Shown here: in pieces, positions 15,676-25,539 of the stretch | Numbering within the stretch: the stretch's first letter is position 1 | Layout of the letters: the number at the start of each line of letters is the position of its first letter | The notes under the pieces: generated by a model | Told to the model about the DNA's origin: nothing | The model's database searches: none | The model's input: only the letters and a program-made list of their open reading frames with translations | NCBI RefSeq assembly: GCF_003201935.1 | Contig: NZ_QJJL01000002.1 | Coordinates: 310,001-374,000, forward strand | Direction: 5' to 3' | DNA: 64,000 nucleotides | From: Loktanella sp. PT4BL | GTDB lineage: Bacteria > Pseudomonadota > Alphaproteobacteria > Rhodobacterales > Rhodobacteraceae | Made by a program: the position numbers and the translations under genes

Positions 15676-18072
15676 TCACGATGGCAAAAGGGTCTTCCAA
15701 GCCGCAGATGGCGAGCGGCCGCCTGTCGTCAGTTCGCTGACAGATTCAGCAAGCGAGTGGCGATCGATGCGGAAGTGGCGGTAGAGGTCATTTATCGTGC
15801 CGGTTTGGCCGAAGTGTTCAACGCCGTGTGGGATGGTTTTGTGGCCTGCGACGGCCCCAAGCCATGACAGCGTTGCAGGGTGGCCGTCGATCACGGTGAC
15901 GATTGTGCAGGTGTTTGGCAGTGTATTCAGCAGCGTCTCAACATGGCTCACGGCCTCTGGATTGCCCCGCGCAAGTTCGCGTTGGGCCGCCGTCCAACCG
16001 GCATTCAGACGGTCTGCGGACGTGACGGCCAGCACACCGACGTCGCGGCGGTATTCGCTGATGATACCCGCTGCGGCGATGGCTTCGGGGGCGACGGCCC
16101 CTTGGTACGCGAATACGATTGCGCAGTTTGGACCGGGTTTGCGCAGCCAGTACGCCCCGTCAATCGCACCTTGGCGAAAGCCATCGTCAACCCGCTTGCC
16201 CGGTTGTTCAATCGGGTTGGTTGTCAGCCGCAGATAGACTGACCCGCCGGTTTCATCGCGCAGCCATGTGCGCTCGTCAGGGTCGCCATCGCCACTGCGT
16301 TGCATGTAATCAAAAGCCCATTCCATGATGACCGAAAGCTCATCCACGAATGCAGGTTCAAACGCGGCCAGCCCGTCCTGTGACATGCCGATCAGGGGCG
16401 GGGCGATGGATTGGTGCGCCCCGCCTTCGGGGGCCAACGTGACGCCGGACGGGGTGCCCACCAACATGAACCGCGCGTCTTGGTAGCAGGCGTAGTTCAA
16501 CGCATCGAGGCCGCGGGACACGAAGGGATCATAGACCGTGCCAATCGGGATCAAGCGTTTGCCAAACAGCGAATGCGACAGCCCCGCAGCGCCCAAGAGC
16601 AGCATCAGGTTCATCTCGGCGATGCCAAGCTCGATATGCTGGCCTGCGGGGTCGAATTCCCATTTCGCGGTTGACGGGATTTTGTGGTCTTTGAAGGTGT
16701 CAGCCTGCGCTTTGCGTGCGAACAGCTTGCGCCGGTTGACCCATGGGCCAAGGTTCGTCGTGCCGGTGACATCGGGCGACGTGGTGACGATCCGTGACGC
16801 CAATTCGCTGTCGCCTTTTGACAGATCATCAAGGATTTTGCCAAACCCCATTTGGGTTGAGATTTCACGGTCACTGGCAATGTCGATCTTGGGTAAGCTG
16901 ATCGCATCGTCAGTAAATCGGCGCGAACCCTTGGCGAAAAACGGAACCGTCTTGAGGTATTTTTGGAACGCGGCGGGGTCGCTCACAGTCGCCAACGGCT
17001 CCCACTCATCGCCCGCATCCACACCCATATCCGCCTGCCAATCGGCCATCTGCGCCTTGCTCATCAGGCCGCCGTGGTTGTCTTTGTGGCCTGCAATCGG
17101 CGTGCCCCAGCCTTTGATCGTATAGGCGAGGAAACAGACGGGGCGGTCATGGTCAATGGCGGCGAATGTTTCGGCCATTGTGTCCACGCAGTTGCCGCCG
17201 AGGTTTTCCATCAAAGCGGCAAGGTCGTCATCGTTGCGTGCATCCAGCAACGCCGTGACATCACCTTGATCGCCCAGATCGTCCATCAATTGTTTGCGCC
17301 AAACGGCCCCGCCCATATAGGTCAGCGCGGAATAAAGCTGGTTGGGGCAATCATCGATCCATGCCTGCAATTTGTCGCCACCGGGTTCGGCAAAAGCGGC
17401 CCGTTGCAAGGTGCCGTATTTTACCCGCACCACATCCCAGCCGAAGGCATCAAAGACCTTCTCGGCCCTCTCGAACAACCCTTCGCGCACGATCCCGTCG
17501 AGCGATTGGCGGTTGTAATCGATTACCCACCACGTATTGCGCAGATTGTTTTTCCAGCCCTCTTGCAGGCATTCATAGATGTTGCCTTCGTCCAGTTCGG
17601 CGTCGCCCATTAGCGCGATCATGCGGCCAAGCGGCAGGTCTTTACCCCACGATTTGGCCTGCACATAATCCTGTATCATCGACGCAAAGGACGTAATTGC
17701 CACCCCAAGCCCGACAGAACCGGTCGAAAAATCCACATCATCAATGTCCTTGGTGCGCGACGGATAGCTTTGCACACCGCCAAGCCCGCGAAAGTTCTCC
17801 ATCTTCTCGCGTGTCATGTTGCCCATGAGGTACTGCATGGCGTGGAAAATGGGCGAGGCATGGGGTTTGACCGCCACGCGGTCTTCGGGCCGCAGCACGC
17901 CAAAATAAAGCGCGGTCATGATCGACACCATGGATGCAGACGACGCCTGATGCCCGCCAACCTTGATCCCGTCCGCCTTGGGGCGGATGTGGTTGGCATG
18001 GTGGATCATCCAGTGGGACAGCCACAGCAGGCGTTGTTCCACGGTTTTCAGGTGGGTGTTTTGGTCAGTCAT
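15676..18072 (-). CDS. AceE-like 2-oxoacid dehydrogenase E1 / transketolase-family protein
   Basis: A 798-residue thiamine-diphosphate enzyme. The N-terminal half carries HQASSASMVSIMTALYFGVL and the TPP/Mg motif GDAELDEGNIYECLQEGWKN followed by VIDYNRQSLDG, close in layout to homodimeric pyruvate dehydrogenase E1 (AceE). The pyrimidine domain holds GQHIELGIAEMNLMLLLGAA and PIGTVYDPFVSRGLDAL. At about 800 residues it is a little shorter than AceE (about 890). It lies 63 nt downstream of the ACC deaminase gene on the same strand, with a hairpin between them. ACC deaminase yields 2-oxobutyrate, so oxidative decarboxylation of that keto acid is a reasonable inferred role. Pyruvate is an alternative substrate. 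No E2/E3 genes are adjacent, so it must share partners encoded elsewhere. Confidence 0.72.
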   Translation of the reverse strand: MTDQNTHLKTVEQRLLWLSHWMIHHANHIRPKADGIKVGGHQASSASMVSIMTALYFGVLRPEDRVAVKPHASPIFHAMQYLMGNMTREKMENFRGLGGVQSYPSRTKDIDDVDFSTGSVGLGVAITSFASMIQDYVQAKSWGKDLPLGRMIALMGDAELDEGNIYECLQEGWKNNLRNTWWVIDYNRQSLDGIVREGLFERAEKVFDAFGWDVVRVKYGTLQRAAFAEPGGDKLQAWIDDCPNQLYSALTYMGGAVWRKQLMDDLGDQGDVTALLDARNDDDLAALMENLGGNCVDTMAETFAAIDHDRPVCFLAYTIKGWGTPIAGHKDNHGGLMSKAQMADWQADMGVDAGDEWEPLATVSDPAAFQKYLKTVPFFAKGSRRFTDDAISLPKIDIASDREISTQMGFGKILDDLSKGDSELASRIVTTSPDVTGTTNLGPWVNRRKLFARKAQADTFKDHKIPSTAKWEFDPAGQHIELGIAEMNLMLLLGAAGLSHSLFGKRLIPIGTVYDPFVSRGLDALNYACYQDARFMLVGTPSGVTLAPEGGAHQSIAPPLIGMSQDGLAAFEPAFVDELSVIMEWAFDYMQRSGDGDPDERTWLRDETGGSVYLRLTTNPIEQPGKRVDDGFRQGAIDGAYWLRKPGPNCAIVFAYQGAVAPEAIAAAGIISEYRRDVGVLAVTSADRLNAGWTAAQRELARGNPEAVSHVETLLNTLPNTCTIVTVIDGHPATLSWLGAVAGHKTIPHGVEHFGQTGTINDLYRHFRIDRHSLAESVSELTTGGRSPSAAWKTLLPS

Positions 18073-18135
18073 GTGAAACGCCTCGCGGGGAAATTGGATC
18101 GCCGCGCCGCCCGTTCAGCGGCGCAGCAGGTGGGA

Positions 18136-19149
18136 TCAGCCGTTACGGTAGGTGTAGCTGTAGCCGTTCAACGCAGGCTGACCGCCCAGATGCGCGTAGA
18201 GCACTTTGGATCCGTCGGGGAAGAAGCCCTTCTTAATCAGGTCGATCATCCCCTGCATGGATTTGCCTTCATAGACAGGGTCCGTGATCATCGCCTCTGT
18301 GCGAGCGGCCAGACGGATCGCATCATTGGTCTCGGCGCTTGGCACGCCGTAAGCCGGATAGGCGTAGTCGGGGTTGATATGAATGTCCTCGTCTTCAATC
18401 GAATAGCCGCACTCGATCAAATCGCAGGTCTTATTGGCAATCTCTTTGACCTGCGCGCGTGTCTGATCAACCGTGCCTGACGCATCGATGCCGATCACAC
18501 GATCCGCGCGACCATCTTTTTTAAAGCCGACGATCATGCCGCCTTGGGTCGATCCGGTAACAACACAAACCACGATGTAGTCGAACTTGAACCCAAGCTC
18601 TGCCTCTTGTTCGCGGACTTCTTCGGCAAAGCCTACATAGCCAAGGCAACCATACGGATGCACAGACGCACCGGCGGGGATGCCGTAGGGCTTGCCCCCT
18701 TCCTTCTTCACATCCTCAATGGCTTTTTCATAGCTGGTCCGGATGCCGATATCGAAGCCATCGTCCACCAAACGGCTGTCCGCGCCCATCAGGCGGGTCA
18801 TCATAATGTTGCCGACACGGTCATAGACCGCATCATCATGAGGCACCCACGCCTCTTGCACCAACCGGCATTTCATCCCAATCTTGGCCGCCGTCGCCGC
18901 AACCATGCGCGTATGGTTGGATTGAACGCCGCCAATAGACACCAGTGTATCCGCCCCCGACGCAATTGCATCTGGCACGATGTATTCGAGCTTGCGCAGC
19001 TTGTTGCCGCCTTGGGCGAGGCCCGAGTTGCAATCCTCACGCTTGGCGTAAATCTCGACTTTGCCGCCGAGGGTCTGGGTCAGACGGGGAAGATGCTCAA
19101 TCGGCGTTTTACCAAAAGTGAGAGGATAGCGTTCAAATTTTTCCAGCAT
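18136..19149 (-). CDS. acdS: 1-aminocyclopropane-1-carboxylate deaminase
   Basis: A PLP enzyme (337 aa, family length about 338) that opens the ACC ring to give 2-oxobutyrate and ammonia in the cytoplasm. The PLP Lys is K50 in [10 protein letters not shown]. The residues used to tell true ACC deaminases from D-cysteine desulfhydrases are both of the deaminase type: Glu294 in VYEGKS and Leu321 in YAHLGG (E295/L322 in the Pseudomonas enzyme). Start ATG 19149 follows AAAGGAGCACACC. Divergent from an Lrp-type gene, as in the classical acdR-acdS arrangement, and upstream of the E1-like gene on the same strand. Function is likely use of ACC or a related cyclopropyl or D-amino acid from algae or plants as a nitrogen and carbon source. 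Confidence 0.9.
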   Translation of the reverse strand: MLEKFERYPLTFGKTPIEHLPRLTQTLGGKVEIYAKREDCNSGLAQGGNKLRKLEYIVPDAIASGADTLVSIGGVQSNHTRMVAATAAKIGMKCRLVQEAWVPHDDAVYDRVGNIMMTRLMGADSRLVDDGFDIGIRTSYEKAIEDVKKEGGKPYGIPAGASVHPYGCLGYVGFAEEVREQEAELGFKFDYIVVCVVTGSTQGGMIVGFKKDGRADRVIGIDASGTVDQTRAQVKEIANKTCDLIECGYSIEDEDIHINPDYAYPAYGVPSAETNDAIRLAARTEAMITDPVYEGKSMQGMIDLIKKGFFPDGSKVLYAHLGGQPALNGYSYTYRNG

Positions 19150-19215
19150 GGTGTGCTCCTTTTTTCTACTGTCGAGAGTAACAAAGGTCGCGTGAGGGGT
19201 GCTTTCAAAGTTGTA

Positions 19216-19227
19216 TCAAAAATTTGA
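19216..19227. promoter_or_regulatory. Candidate AcdR/Lrp operator between acdS and its regulator
   Basis: TCAAAAATTTGA is an interrupted palindrome (TCAAA-AA-TTTGA) in the 153-bp divergent intergenic region, within an AT-rich tract about 70 bp upstream of acdS. The position and symmetry suit an Lrp-family site. Confidence 0.4.
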
Positions 19228-19302
19228 CAAAAAGATTATTGGACCGGAGAATTCAGCGTGATAAGTCTGCCATCGAGCCCGATAACGGAAGAATATTTCA
19301 CC

Positions 19303-19761
19303 ATGCCCCTGGATCGAATCGACAAACGGATGCTTCGCTTGCTGCAAGCGGACGGCAGGATGAGCAACGCAGACCTTGCTATGGCAGTGAACGTCAGCCC
19401 TGCGACGTGCCATAGGCGCACCCAAAGGCTGTTTGATGATGGTTATATTCAAACCGTTCGGGCGGTTGTTAACCCTGAAAGCGTGGGGCTGGGCGCGATT
19501 GCGATGGTTGGTGTTGTGCTGGATCGCTCAACGCCCGAGAGTTTTGCCAAATTCGAGGCAGCAGTCCTTGATCTGCCAATGATCCTCGATTGTCACCTCG
19601 TCGCCGGTGACTTCGACTACCTGTTGAAAATCCGAGTAGCCGACATGGCAGACTTTAATAGGTTCCACGGAAAGGTCCTAATTGCGTTGCCAGAAGTCAG
19701 ACAGGCTCGAACGTTTTTTGTCATGAAGGAAGTGAAGGACGGTGCTCCGCTAGATTTCTGA
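19303..19761 (+). CDS. acdR: Lrp/AsnC-family regulator (AcdR-like)
   Basis: A 152-residue regulator. The N-terminal HTH (LDRIDKRMLRLLQADGRMSN, LAMAVNVSPATCHRRTQRL) is followed by the RAM/AsnC sensor domain (SVGLGAIAMVGVVLDRS, LVAGDFDYLLKIRVADMADF), ending with a MKEVKDGAPLDF tail. Divergent from acdS. In Pseudomonas and Azospirillum a divergent Lrp-type AcdR activates acdS, so the same role is inferred. ATG 19303 begins the family core; a GTG 15 codons upstream (19258) keeps the frame open and cannot be excluded. Confidence 0.8.
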   Translation: MPLDRIDKRMLRLLQADGRMSNADLAMAVNVSPATCHRRTQRLFDDGYIQTVRAVVNPESVGLGAIAMVGVVLDRSTPESFAKFEAAVLDLPMILDCHLVAGDFDYLLKIRVADMADFNRFHGKVLIALPEVRQARTFFVMKEVKDGAPLDF

Positions 19762-20181
19762 AATTCCCAAAGCGGACGTTCGTGTAAGGCGCAGCATCGG
19801 TCATCTTGGGCTCAAAGCAGACTTTCGCTGCGGCACGGTTGAATGGCTGGTATGCCCCACATTTAAGCTGATTGGTTCATTGCCAGCGACTGTTTTTCTG
19901 GCTTGAATGTCACATGATGACGATCTACCGGATTTTTTGCTGCACAAAACGCAACACTGCAGAAATGCATTTCTCGCAATATCAAAGATTTAAGCCCTTG
20001 ATGCGTATGCATTTTCGGACTGTCTCTCTGCCATCCGGTTCCTTGATTAATCAGGCCGGACCTGCTCAATCACAATCGGCGCACCCAAAGCCTCGGGCGC
20101 TCAGCGTTACGGGGTAGCATTGTCAGCCGGATACAGGCAAAGACTATCACCACAACGCAAGACACAAGCCGCTTGCTGCAC
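19762..20181. other. Intergenic region, nothing identified
   Basis: 420 bp between the convergent acdR and GNAT genes. No ORF with coding character, no tRNA and no clear hairpin with a T-run. It is more AT-rich than its neighbours in 19910-20000. Confidence 0.5.
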
Positions 20182-20709
20182 TCACAGGTCTTTCGCGAAA
20201 TAATGTAGATGCGGGCGCAGCATGGGCTGGTCCTTATAGGTCGTGGTCTCGATAGGTTCGTCCAATTCCACAAACCCAAGCTTGGGATAAAGACTGCGCA
20301 TCTCGACATTGGGTGTGAGCGTATCTGCCACCAGACGCTTTAACCCCATGTTGCGCGCCGCTTGTTCCCGCGCCACGATCAATGCTCTGCCGGTGCCGGT
20401 TCCCCGCGCATCCCGGGTGACAAAAACCCGTTTCAGCTCGCCTGTTTCGTGATCGAGGCGCTTCATCATACCACAGCCAACGATCTGTCCATCCCCTTTA
20501 CGCGCAACCACAAGACAGCCGTTCGGAGGCAAATAATCGTCCGCATGCGCCCAGAACTCGGCAAGCGCACTCTTTGGCGCAGCGGGATCAATTTCAAACC
20601 CCATCTCCCGCATCCGGACCACGATAAGCGCATAGTACTGGGACAAAATGTCATCGAGTTCGTCCTTGGGCGGCAGGCTCTCGCATAGTGCGATCGTGAT
20701 ATCGTGCAT
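20182..20709 (-). CDS. GNAT-family N-acetyltransferase
   Basis: A 175-residue acetyl-CoA-dependent transferase. Motif A is visible as LKRVFVTRDARGTGTGRALI (R/Q-x-x-G-x-G/A type, here RGTGTG), and motif B as RLVADTLTPNVEMRSLYPKLGFVEL. These define the GNAT fold; the substrate is unknown. It converges with acdR and is separated by a hairpin region from the glycine cleavage operon, so it is probably its own unit. Confidence 0.82.
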   Translation of the reverse strand: MHDITIALCESLPPKDELDDILSQYYALIVVRMREMGFEIDPAAPKSALAEFWAHADDYLPPNGCLVVARKGDGQIVGCGMMKRLDHETGELKRVFVTRDARGTGTGRALIVAREQAARNMGLKRLVADTLTPNVEMRSLYPKLGFVELDEPIETTTYKDQPMLRPHLHYFAKDL

Positions 20710-20812
20710 TGCAGTGCTCCATCTTCAGCCGAACACGTTTGGCGGCGCCGGCTGTCCCTGCAATGTGATCCAACGCAGGGATTCCAGCAAGGCTGTTGCA
20801 CAAACCTGCCCG

Positions 20813-20850
20813 AAAGCGCCGGCCCACCATCCGTTGGCTGCCGGCGCTTT
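20813..20850 (-). terminator. Hairpin downstream of gcvP
   Basis: AAAGCGCCGGC (20813-20823) and GCCGGCGCTTT (20840-20850) form a perfect 11-bp stem starting 26 nt past the gcvP stop. No T-run follows in the leftward direction. It fits an operon-end terminator or an RNA-stabilising hairpin. Confidence 0.6.
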
Positions 20851-20876
20851 ACGGCTATGCTGTCCTGATGCCGCCC

Positions 20877-23720
20877 CTACTCTGCCGCTTCCAGATAGTC
20901 TGTCATCGGCGGGCAGGTGCAGGTCAGGTTGCGGTCGCCCCAGACATTGTCGACGCGGTTCACGGGCGGCCAGTATTTGTCGATCCGGAACGCACCGGGC
21001 GGGAAGCACCCTACTTCGCGCGAATAAGGGCGGTCCCAATCCAGCACGAGGTCTTCCATTGTGTGCGGGGCGTTCTTGAGCGGGTTATTGACCGCGTCGA
21101 TCTGGCCGTTTTCGATCTGGGCAATCTCGGCGCGGATTGCCAGCATCGCATCGCAGAACCGGTCAAGCTCGGCCTTGGTTTCGGACTCTGTGGGTTCCAC
21201 CATCAGCGTTCCGGCCACAGGCCAGCTCATCGTGGGGGCGTGAAAACCGTTGTCGATCAGGCGCTTGGCGATATCATCTACTGTCACACCTGCACTATCC
21301 GCAAAGGGGCGTGTGTCGATGATACATTCATGCGCCACGCGGCCGGTTGGCCCTTTGTAGAGCACATCAAAGGCCCCTTCGAGCCGCTTGGCGATATAAT
21401 TGGCGTTCAGGATCGCAACGCGCGTCGCCTGTGTCAGCCCTTCACCGCCCATCATCAGGCAATAGGCCCAAGAGATCGGCAAGAGCGAGGGCGAGCCGTA
21501 GGCCGCCGCCGACACCGCCCCTGTCCCGCCATTGGGATCACCGGGCAGATGCGGGATCAGATGGGATTTCACACCGATCGGTCCCATGCCGGGGCCACCG
21601 CCGCCATGGGGAATGCAGAAGGTCTTGTGCAGGTTCAGGTGGCTGACATCGCCCCCCAGATCACCGGGGCGCGACAGGCCGACCATAGCGTTCATATTGG
21701 CCCCGTCGATATAGACCTGGCCACCATGGTCATGGGTAATCTTGCAAACCTCGATCACGGTTTCCTCGAACACACCATGGGTCGAGGGATAGGTGATCAT
21801 GCAGCCTGCGAGGTTGTCGGCGTGCTGTGCGGCTTTGGCGCGGAAATCGTCCAGATCAATATCACCGTTCGCAGCTGATTTGATCGGCACCACAGTCCAG
21901 CCGACCATCTGCGCCGAGGCTGGGTTCGTGCCATGCGCGGACATCGGGATCAGGCAGATATTGCGGTGCCCCTGCCCCTGCTCAGCGTGATAGCGCGCAA
22001 TCGTCAAAAGCCCCGCATATTCGCCCTGCGCGCCGGAATTGGGCTGCATCGAGATCGCGTCATAGCCGGTCACATCACAGAGTTTCGCGGACAGATCGTC
22101 GATCATTTCGTGATAGCCTTCGGCCTGATCGCGGGGCGCATAGGGGTGCAGCAGCGCGAATTCGTCCCAGGAGACTGGCATCATCTCGGCGGCGGAATTC
22201 AGCTTCATCGTGCACGACCCCAGCGGGATCATGGCGCGGTCCAGCGCCAGGTCACGATCCGCAAGGCGGCGCATATAGCGCATCATTTCCGTCTCGGCGC
22301 GGTTCATGTGGAACACAGGATGCGTCAGATAGTCGGACGTGCGGATCAGCTTTTCGGGCATGTGATAATGCGGCGTATAATCCTTGTCCGCCCGCGTGAT
22401 GCCAAACGCGCGCCAGACGGCCTCGATTGTCTCGGGCCGTGTGCGTTCATCCAGCGTGATCCCCACCTGGGTTTTGCCCACCGCGCGCAGGTTGATCCCT
22501 TCGTTCACCGCCGCGGCCATGACGGCCGCCTGCAAGGGCCCCACATCGACCGACACCGTGTCAAAGAAGGTTGCGGGGCGCACGTCAAAGCCCGCGTCTT
22601 TCAGCCCCTCAACCAGCCGCGCGGTTTTGCGGTGAATGCGTTGGGCAATGGCTTTCAACCCCTCGGGGCCATGGAAAACGGCATAAAACCCGGCCATCAC
22701 CGCCAAAAGCGCTTGTGCCGTGCACACGTTGGACGTCGCCTTTTCGCGGCGGATATGCTGTTCGCGCGTCTGCAAGGACAGCCGGTATGCGCGGTTGCCG
22801 TGGCTGTCGATCGACACACCCACAATGCGGCCGGGCATGGAGCGGGCATAGGCCTTTTTCGTCGCCATATAGGCCGCGTGCGGGCCGCCATAGCCAATGG
22901 GCACGCCAAACCGCTGGGTGCTGCCGACGGCGATATCGGCGCCCATTGCACCGGGTTCTTTGAATAGGGTCAGTGACAGCGGATCAGCCGCAATCACACC
23001 AATGGCGTTTTCGGCATGCAGGGCCGCAATCTGGTCGGTGAAGTCACGCAAATGCCCGTGGGTCCCGGGAAACTGGAAGATCCCGCCAAAGACCGCCGCG
23101 GCATCCAATGTGTCCGGATCACCCACGATCACCTCGATCCCCAAAGGTGCGGCGCGGGTCTGGATGACAGCGATGTTTTGGGGGTGGCAGTTTTCGTCAA
23201 CAAAGAACGCCTTGGCTTTGCTCTTGGCGACACGCTGCGCCATGGTCATCGCCTCGGCGCAGGCGGTTGCCTCGTCCAACAGGGACGCGTTGGCAATCTC
23301 CAGTCCAGTCAGGTCGGAGACCATGGTCTGGAAGTTCAACAATGCCTCAAGCCGGCCTTGTGAAATCTCGGGCTGATAGGGCGTATAGGCGGTGTACCAC
23401 GCCGGATTTTCGAAAATATTGCGCTGGATTGCGGGGGGCGTGACCGTGCCATGATACCCCTGCCCGATCAAGGAGGTCAGCACCTTGTTCTTTTGGGCCG
23501 TCTTTTTCATGCGGCGCAGCAACTCTGCCTCGGACAGCGGCTTGCCGAAATCCAGCGGGTCTTTCTGCCGGATCGCAGCGGGCAATGTGTCGTCAATCAG
23601 CGCATCAAGGTCCTTCGCCCCGACCACTTCCAGCATCTGCGCCATTTCGGTCTGCGAGGGTCCGATATGGCGGCGGTTGGCAAAGTCATAGGGCAGATAA
23701 TCGGTCGGGGTAAAAGGCAT
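20877..23720 (-). CDS. gcvP: Glycine dehydrogenase (decarboxylating), P protein
   Basis: A 947-residue PLP enzyme, full length for the single-chain P protein. It decarboxylates glycine and passes the aminomethyl group to lipoyl-GcvH. The N-terminal half begins [15 protein letters not shown]. The C-terminal half holds the PLP Lys in [18 protein letters not shown], preceded by [10 protein letters not shown]. It is the last gene of gcvT-gcvH-gcvP, 18 nt after gcvH, and is controlled through the glycine riboswitch upstream of gcvT. No truncation or missing motif seen. Confidence 0.97.
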   Translation of the reverse strand: MPFTPTDYLPYDFANRRHIGPSQTEMAQMLEVVGAKDLDALIDDTLPAAIRQKDPLDFGKPLSEAELLRRMKKTAQKNKVLTSLIGQGYHGTVTPPAIQRNIFENPAWYTAYTPYQPEISQGRLEALLNFQTMVSDLTGLEIANASLLDEATACAEAMTMAQRVAKSKAKAFFVDENCHPQNIAVIQTRAAPLGIEVIVGDPDTLDAAAVFGGIFQFPGTHGHLRDFTDQIAALHAENAIGVIAADPLSLTLFKEPGAMGADIAVGSTQRFGVPIGYGGPHAAYMATKKAYARSMPGRIVGVSIDSHGNRAYRLSLQTREQHIRREKATSNVCTAQALLAVMAGFYAVFHGPEGLKAIAQRIHRKTARLVEGLKDAGFDVRPATFFDTVSVDVGPLQAAVMAAAVNEGINLRAVGKTQVGITLDERTRPETIEAVWRAFGITRADKDYTPHYHMPEKLIRTSDYLTHPVFHMNRAETEMMRYMRRLADRDLALDRAMIPLGSCTMKLNSAAEMMPVSWDEFALLHPYAPRDQAEGYHEMIDDLSAKLCDVTGYDAISMQPNSGAQGEYAGLLTIARYHAEQGQGHRNICLIPMSAHGTNPASAQMVGWTVVPIKSAANGDIDLDDFRAKAAQHADNLAGCMITYPSTHGVFEETVIEVCKITHDHGGQVYIDGANMNAMVGLSRPGDLGGDVSHLNLHKTFCIPHGGGGPGMGPIGVKSHLIPHLPGDPNGGTGAVSAAAYGSPSLLPISWAYCLMMGGEGLTQATRVAILNANYIAKRLEGAFDVLYKGPTGRVAHECIIDTRPFADSAGVTVDDIAKRLIDNGFHAPTMSWPVAGTLMVEPTESETKAELDRFCDAMLAIRAEIAQIENGQIDAVNNPLKNAPHTMEDLVLDWDRPYSREVGCFPPGAFRIDKYWPPVNRVDNVWGDRNLTCTCPPMTDYLEAAE

Positions 23721-23738
23721 GTCAGGCTCCGCGCGTGT

Positions 23739-24098
23739 TCAGGCGATCATTGCGTTATAGGCTGCTTCGTCCATGTATTCGTCCATCTGTGACGGGTCGG
23801 ACGGCTTGATCTTGAAGAACCAGCCATCCCCGATGGCGTCCTCGTTGGCGAGGGAGGGATTATCGGCAAGGGCTGTGTTCACTTCAACGATTTCACCGTC
23901 CAGTGGCGCAAGGATATCAGAAGCCGCCTTGACGCTTTCGATGACAACAATCTCGTCGTCCTTGGTCACGGTCGCGCCGACTTCGGGCAATTCGACAAAA
24001 ACGATATCGCCCAGTTGGGTTGTGGCGTGCTCGGTGATGCCCACAACGATCAGGTCGTCTTCGGGGCGCAGCCATTCATGTTCTTCGGTGTATTTCAT
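23739..24098 (-). CDS. gcvH: Glycine cleavage system H protein
   Basis: A 119-residue lipoyl carrier. The attachment Lys is K57 in VVIESVKAASDILAPLDGEI, the standard context. It shuttles the aminomethyl and reducing groups between P, T and L proteins in the cytoplasm. Starts MKYTEEHEWL with GAGAG upstream, 15 nt after gcvT. Full length for the family. Confidence 0.97.
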   Translation of the reverse strand: MKYTEEHEWLRPEDDLIVVGITEHATTQLGDIVFVELPEVGATVTKDDEIVVIESVKAASDILAPLDGEIVEVNTALADNPSLANEDAIGDGWFFKIKPSDPSQMDEYMDEAAYNAMIA

Positions 24099-24113
24099 CG
24101 GGGCTCTCCAGAG

Positions 24114-25235
24114 TTAACGTTTGAAATTGGCAGGGGTAAAAGGCATCGCGGCAACAGTCAGCGGCAGCCGTTTGCCGCGCAATTCGCCCCAGACGGTGGT
24201 GCCGGTGGCAGAAAGGTCCGTGGGCAGATAGCCCATCGCGACAGGTGCGCCGACGGTCGGGCCGAAACCGCCCGATGTGATCGTGCCAACCGGAGTGGCA
24301 GCGTCCTCGCTGGCAAAAAGCGGCACACCTTCGCGCATCGGCGCGCGGCCTTGCGGGAGCAGGCCCACACGTTTGCGCGCAACACCCTCTGAAAGGGCGG
24401 GCAAAATGACTTCCGCGCCGACAAACCCGCCAGCGCGTGCGCCGCCTGCGCGGCGGACCTTCTGGATCGCCCACCCAAGGGCGGCCTCGGCAGGGTTTGT
24501 TCCTGCGTCGATATCATGTCCGTAAAGGCAAAGACCCGCTTCAAGGCGCAGACTGTCGCGCGCGCCCAACCCGATGGGGGCCACATCGTCATGTGCCAAT
24601 AGCGCCTCTGCCAAGGCCACCGCCTCATCCGCAGGAACCGAGATTTCATAGCCGTCCTCGCCGGTATAGCCCGACCGCGAGACCCAGCATTCCGCACCTG
24701 CGAGTGTCAGCGTCGCAACATCCATAAAGCGCATATCAGCGGCGCGCGGATCGAGGGTGGACAGCACAGCCTCTGCCGCCGGACCTTGCAGCGCCAAAAG
24801 CGCGCGGTCGGTGATTTCGGTCACGGACACATCGGTCAGTTCGGCTTGCATATAGGCAATATCGTCTGCTTTGCAGGCGGCGTTCACAACGATGAATGCA
24901 TGATCGCCACGGTTCGCCAGCATCAGATCATCGCGGATGCCGCCCGCCGCATTGGTGAAAAACCCATAGCGCTGACGGTTTTCGGCCAGATCCAGAATGT
25001 CCACTGGGATCAGCCGCTCCAGTGCCGCCGCAGCACTTGTGTAATCGGCACCCGTTACACGCACCTGCCCCATGTGGCTGACATCAAACAGGCCTGCCTT
25101 TGTCCGCGTGTGCTGATGTTCCTGCAGCACGCCCATCGGATATTGGACAGGCATATCATAACCGGCAAAGGGCACCATTTTTGCCCCCAGCGAAAGGTGA
25201 AGCGCATGTAGCGGGGTTTGGTGCAGATCAGACAT
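24114..25235 (-). CDS. gcvT: Aminomethyltransferase, glycine cleavage T protein
   Basis: A 373-residue tetrahydrofolate-dependent enzyme that releases ammonia and makes 5,10-methylene-THF from the H-bound intermediate. Motifs: GAKMVPFAGYDMPVQYP, GLFDVSHMGQ, then SRSGYTGEDGYEIS, GLGARDSLRLEAGL and GFVGAEV. The open frame extends 111 codons upstream, but that stretch is the riboswitch leader. ATG 25235 (MSDLHQTPLHALHLSLGAKM) is the family start. First gene of the operon. Confidence 0.96.
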   Translation of the reverse strand: MSDLHQTPLHALHLSLGAKMVPFAGYDMPVQYPMGVLQEHQHTRTKAGLFDVSHMGQVRVTGADYTSAAAALERLIPVDILDLAENRQRYGFFTNAAGGIRDDLMLANRGDHAFIVVNAACKADDIAYMQAELTDVSVTEITDRALLALQGPAAEAVLSTLDPRAADMRFMDVATLTLAGAECWVSRSGYTGEDGYEISVPADEAVALAEALLAHDDVAPIGLGARDSLRLEAGLCLYGHDIDAGTNPAEAALGWAIQKVRRAGGARAGGFVGAEVILPALSEGVARKRVGLLPQGRAPMREGVPLFASEDAATPVGTITSGGFGPTVGAPVAMGYLPTDLSATGTTVWGELRGKRLPLTVAAMPFTPANFKR

Positions 25236-25319
25236 TGCCAAGCCGTTCCTTCTTTCCGGCCGACACGATCTCGCGATCAAACGGCACCACGTGGGCACGG
25301 CAGCGGATGCCGACGTGCG

Positions 25320-25482
25320 TGATGCCCCCTCTGTCCTGATGCCTGAGATTGCTATCCCTTCGGCGGGCAGCGACCTGCCACTCTCCAGAGTTTTCTTGCC
25401 TACGTCGGTCCTGTGGCCTGAGAGTTTCCGGGGCGGTTGCTCCTTCGGCACCAACTGGGTTGGTTCTCCCGACGTCGATTGC
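25320..25482 (-). ncRNA. Tandem glycine riboswitch upstream of gcvT
   Basis: Read on the minus strand, two aptamers follow each other. The first has GGGAGAACC, GCCGAAGGAGCAACCGCC and AAACTCTCAGGCCACAGGAC (about 25482-25405). The second has CTGGAGAGTGG, GCCGAAGGGATAGCAATCTC and CAGGCATCAGGACAG (about 25395-25320). The GCCGAAGG-GCAA and CTCAGG-CA-AGGAC blocks are the conserved core of the glycine (gcvT) riboswitch. Both aptamers precede gcvT by about 85 nt. In this class glycine binding normally turns the operon on. Confidence 0.93.
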
Positions 25483-25539
25483 GACGCAACTTGCCCCGTT
25501 CCCGACCTGCGCGCAAGAGATTCGATACACGCGAAACCT

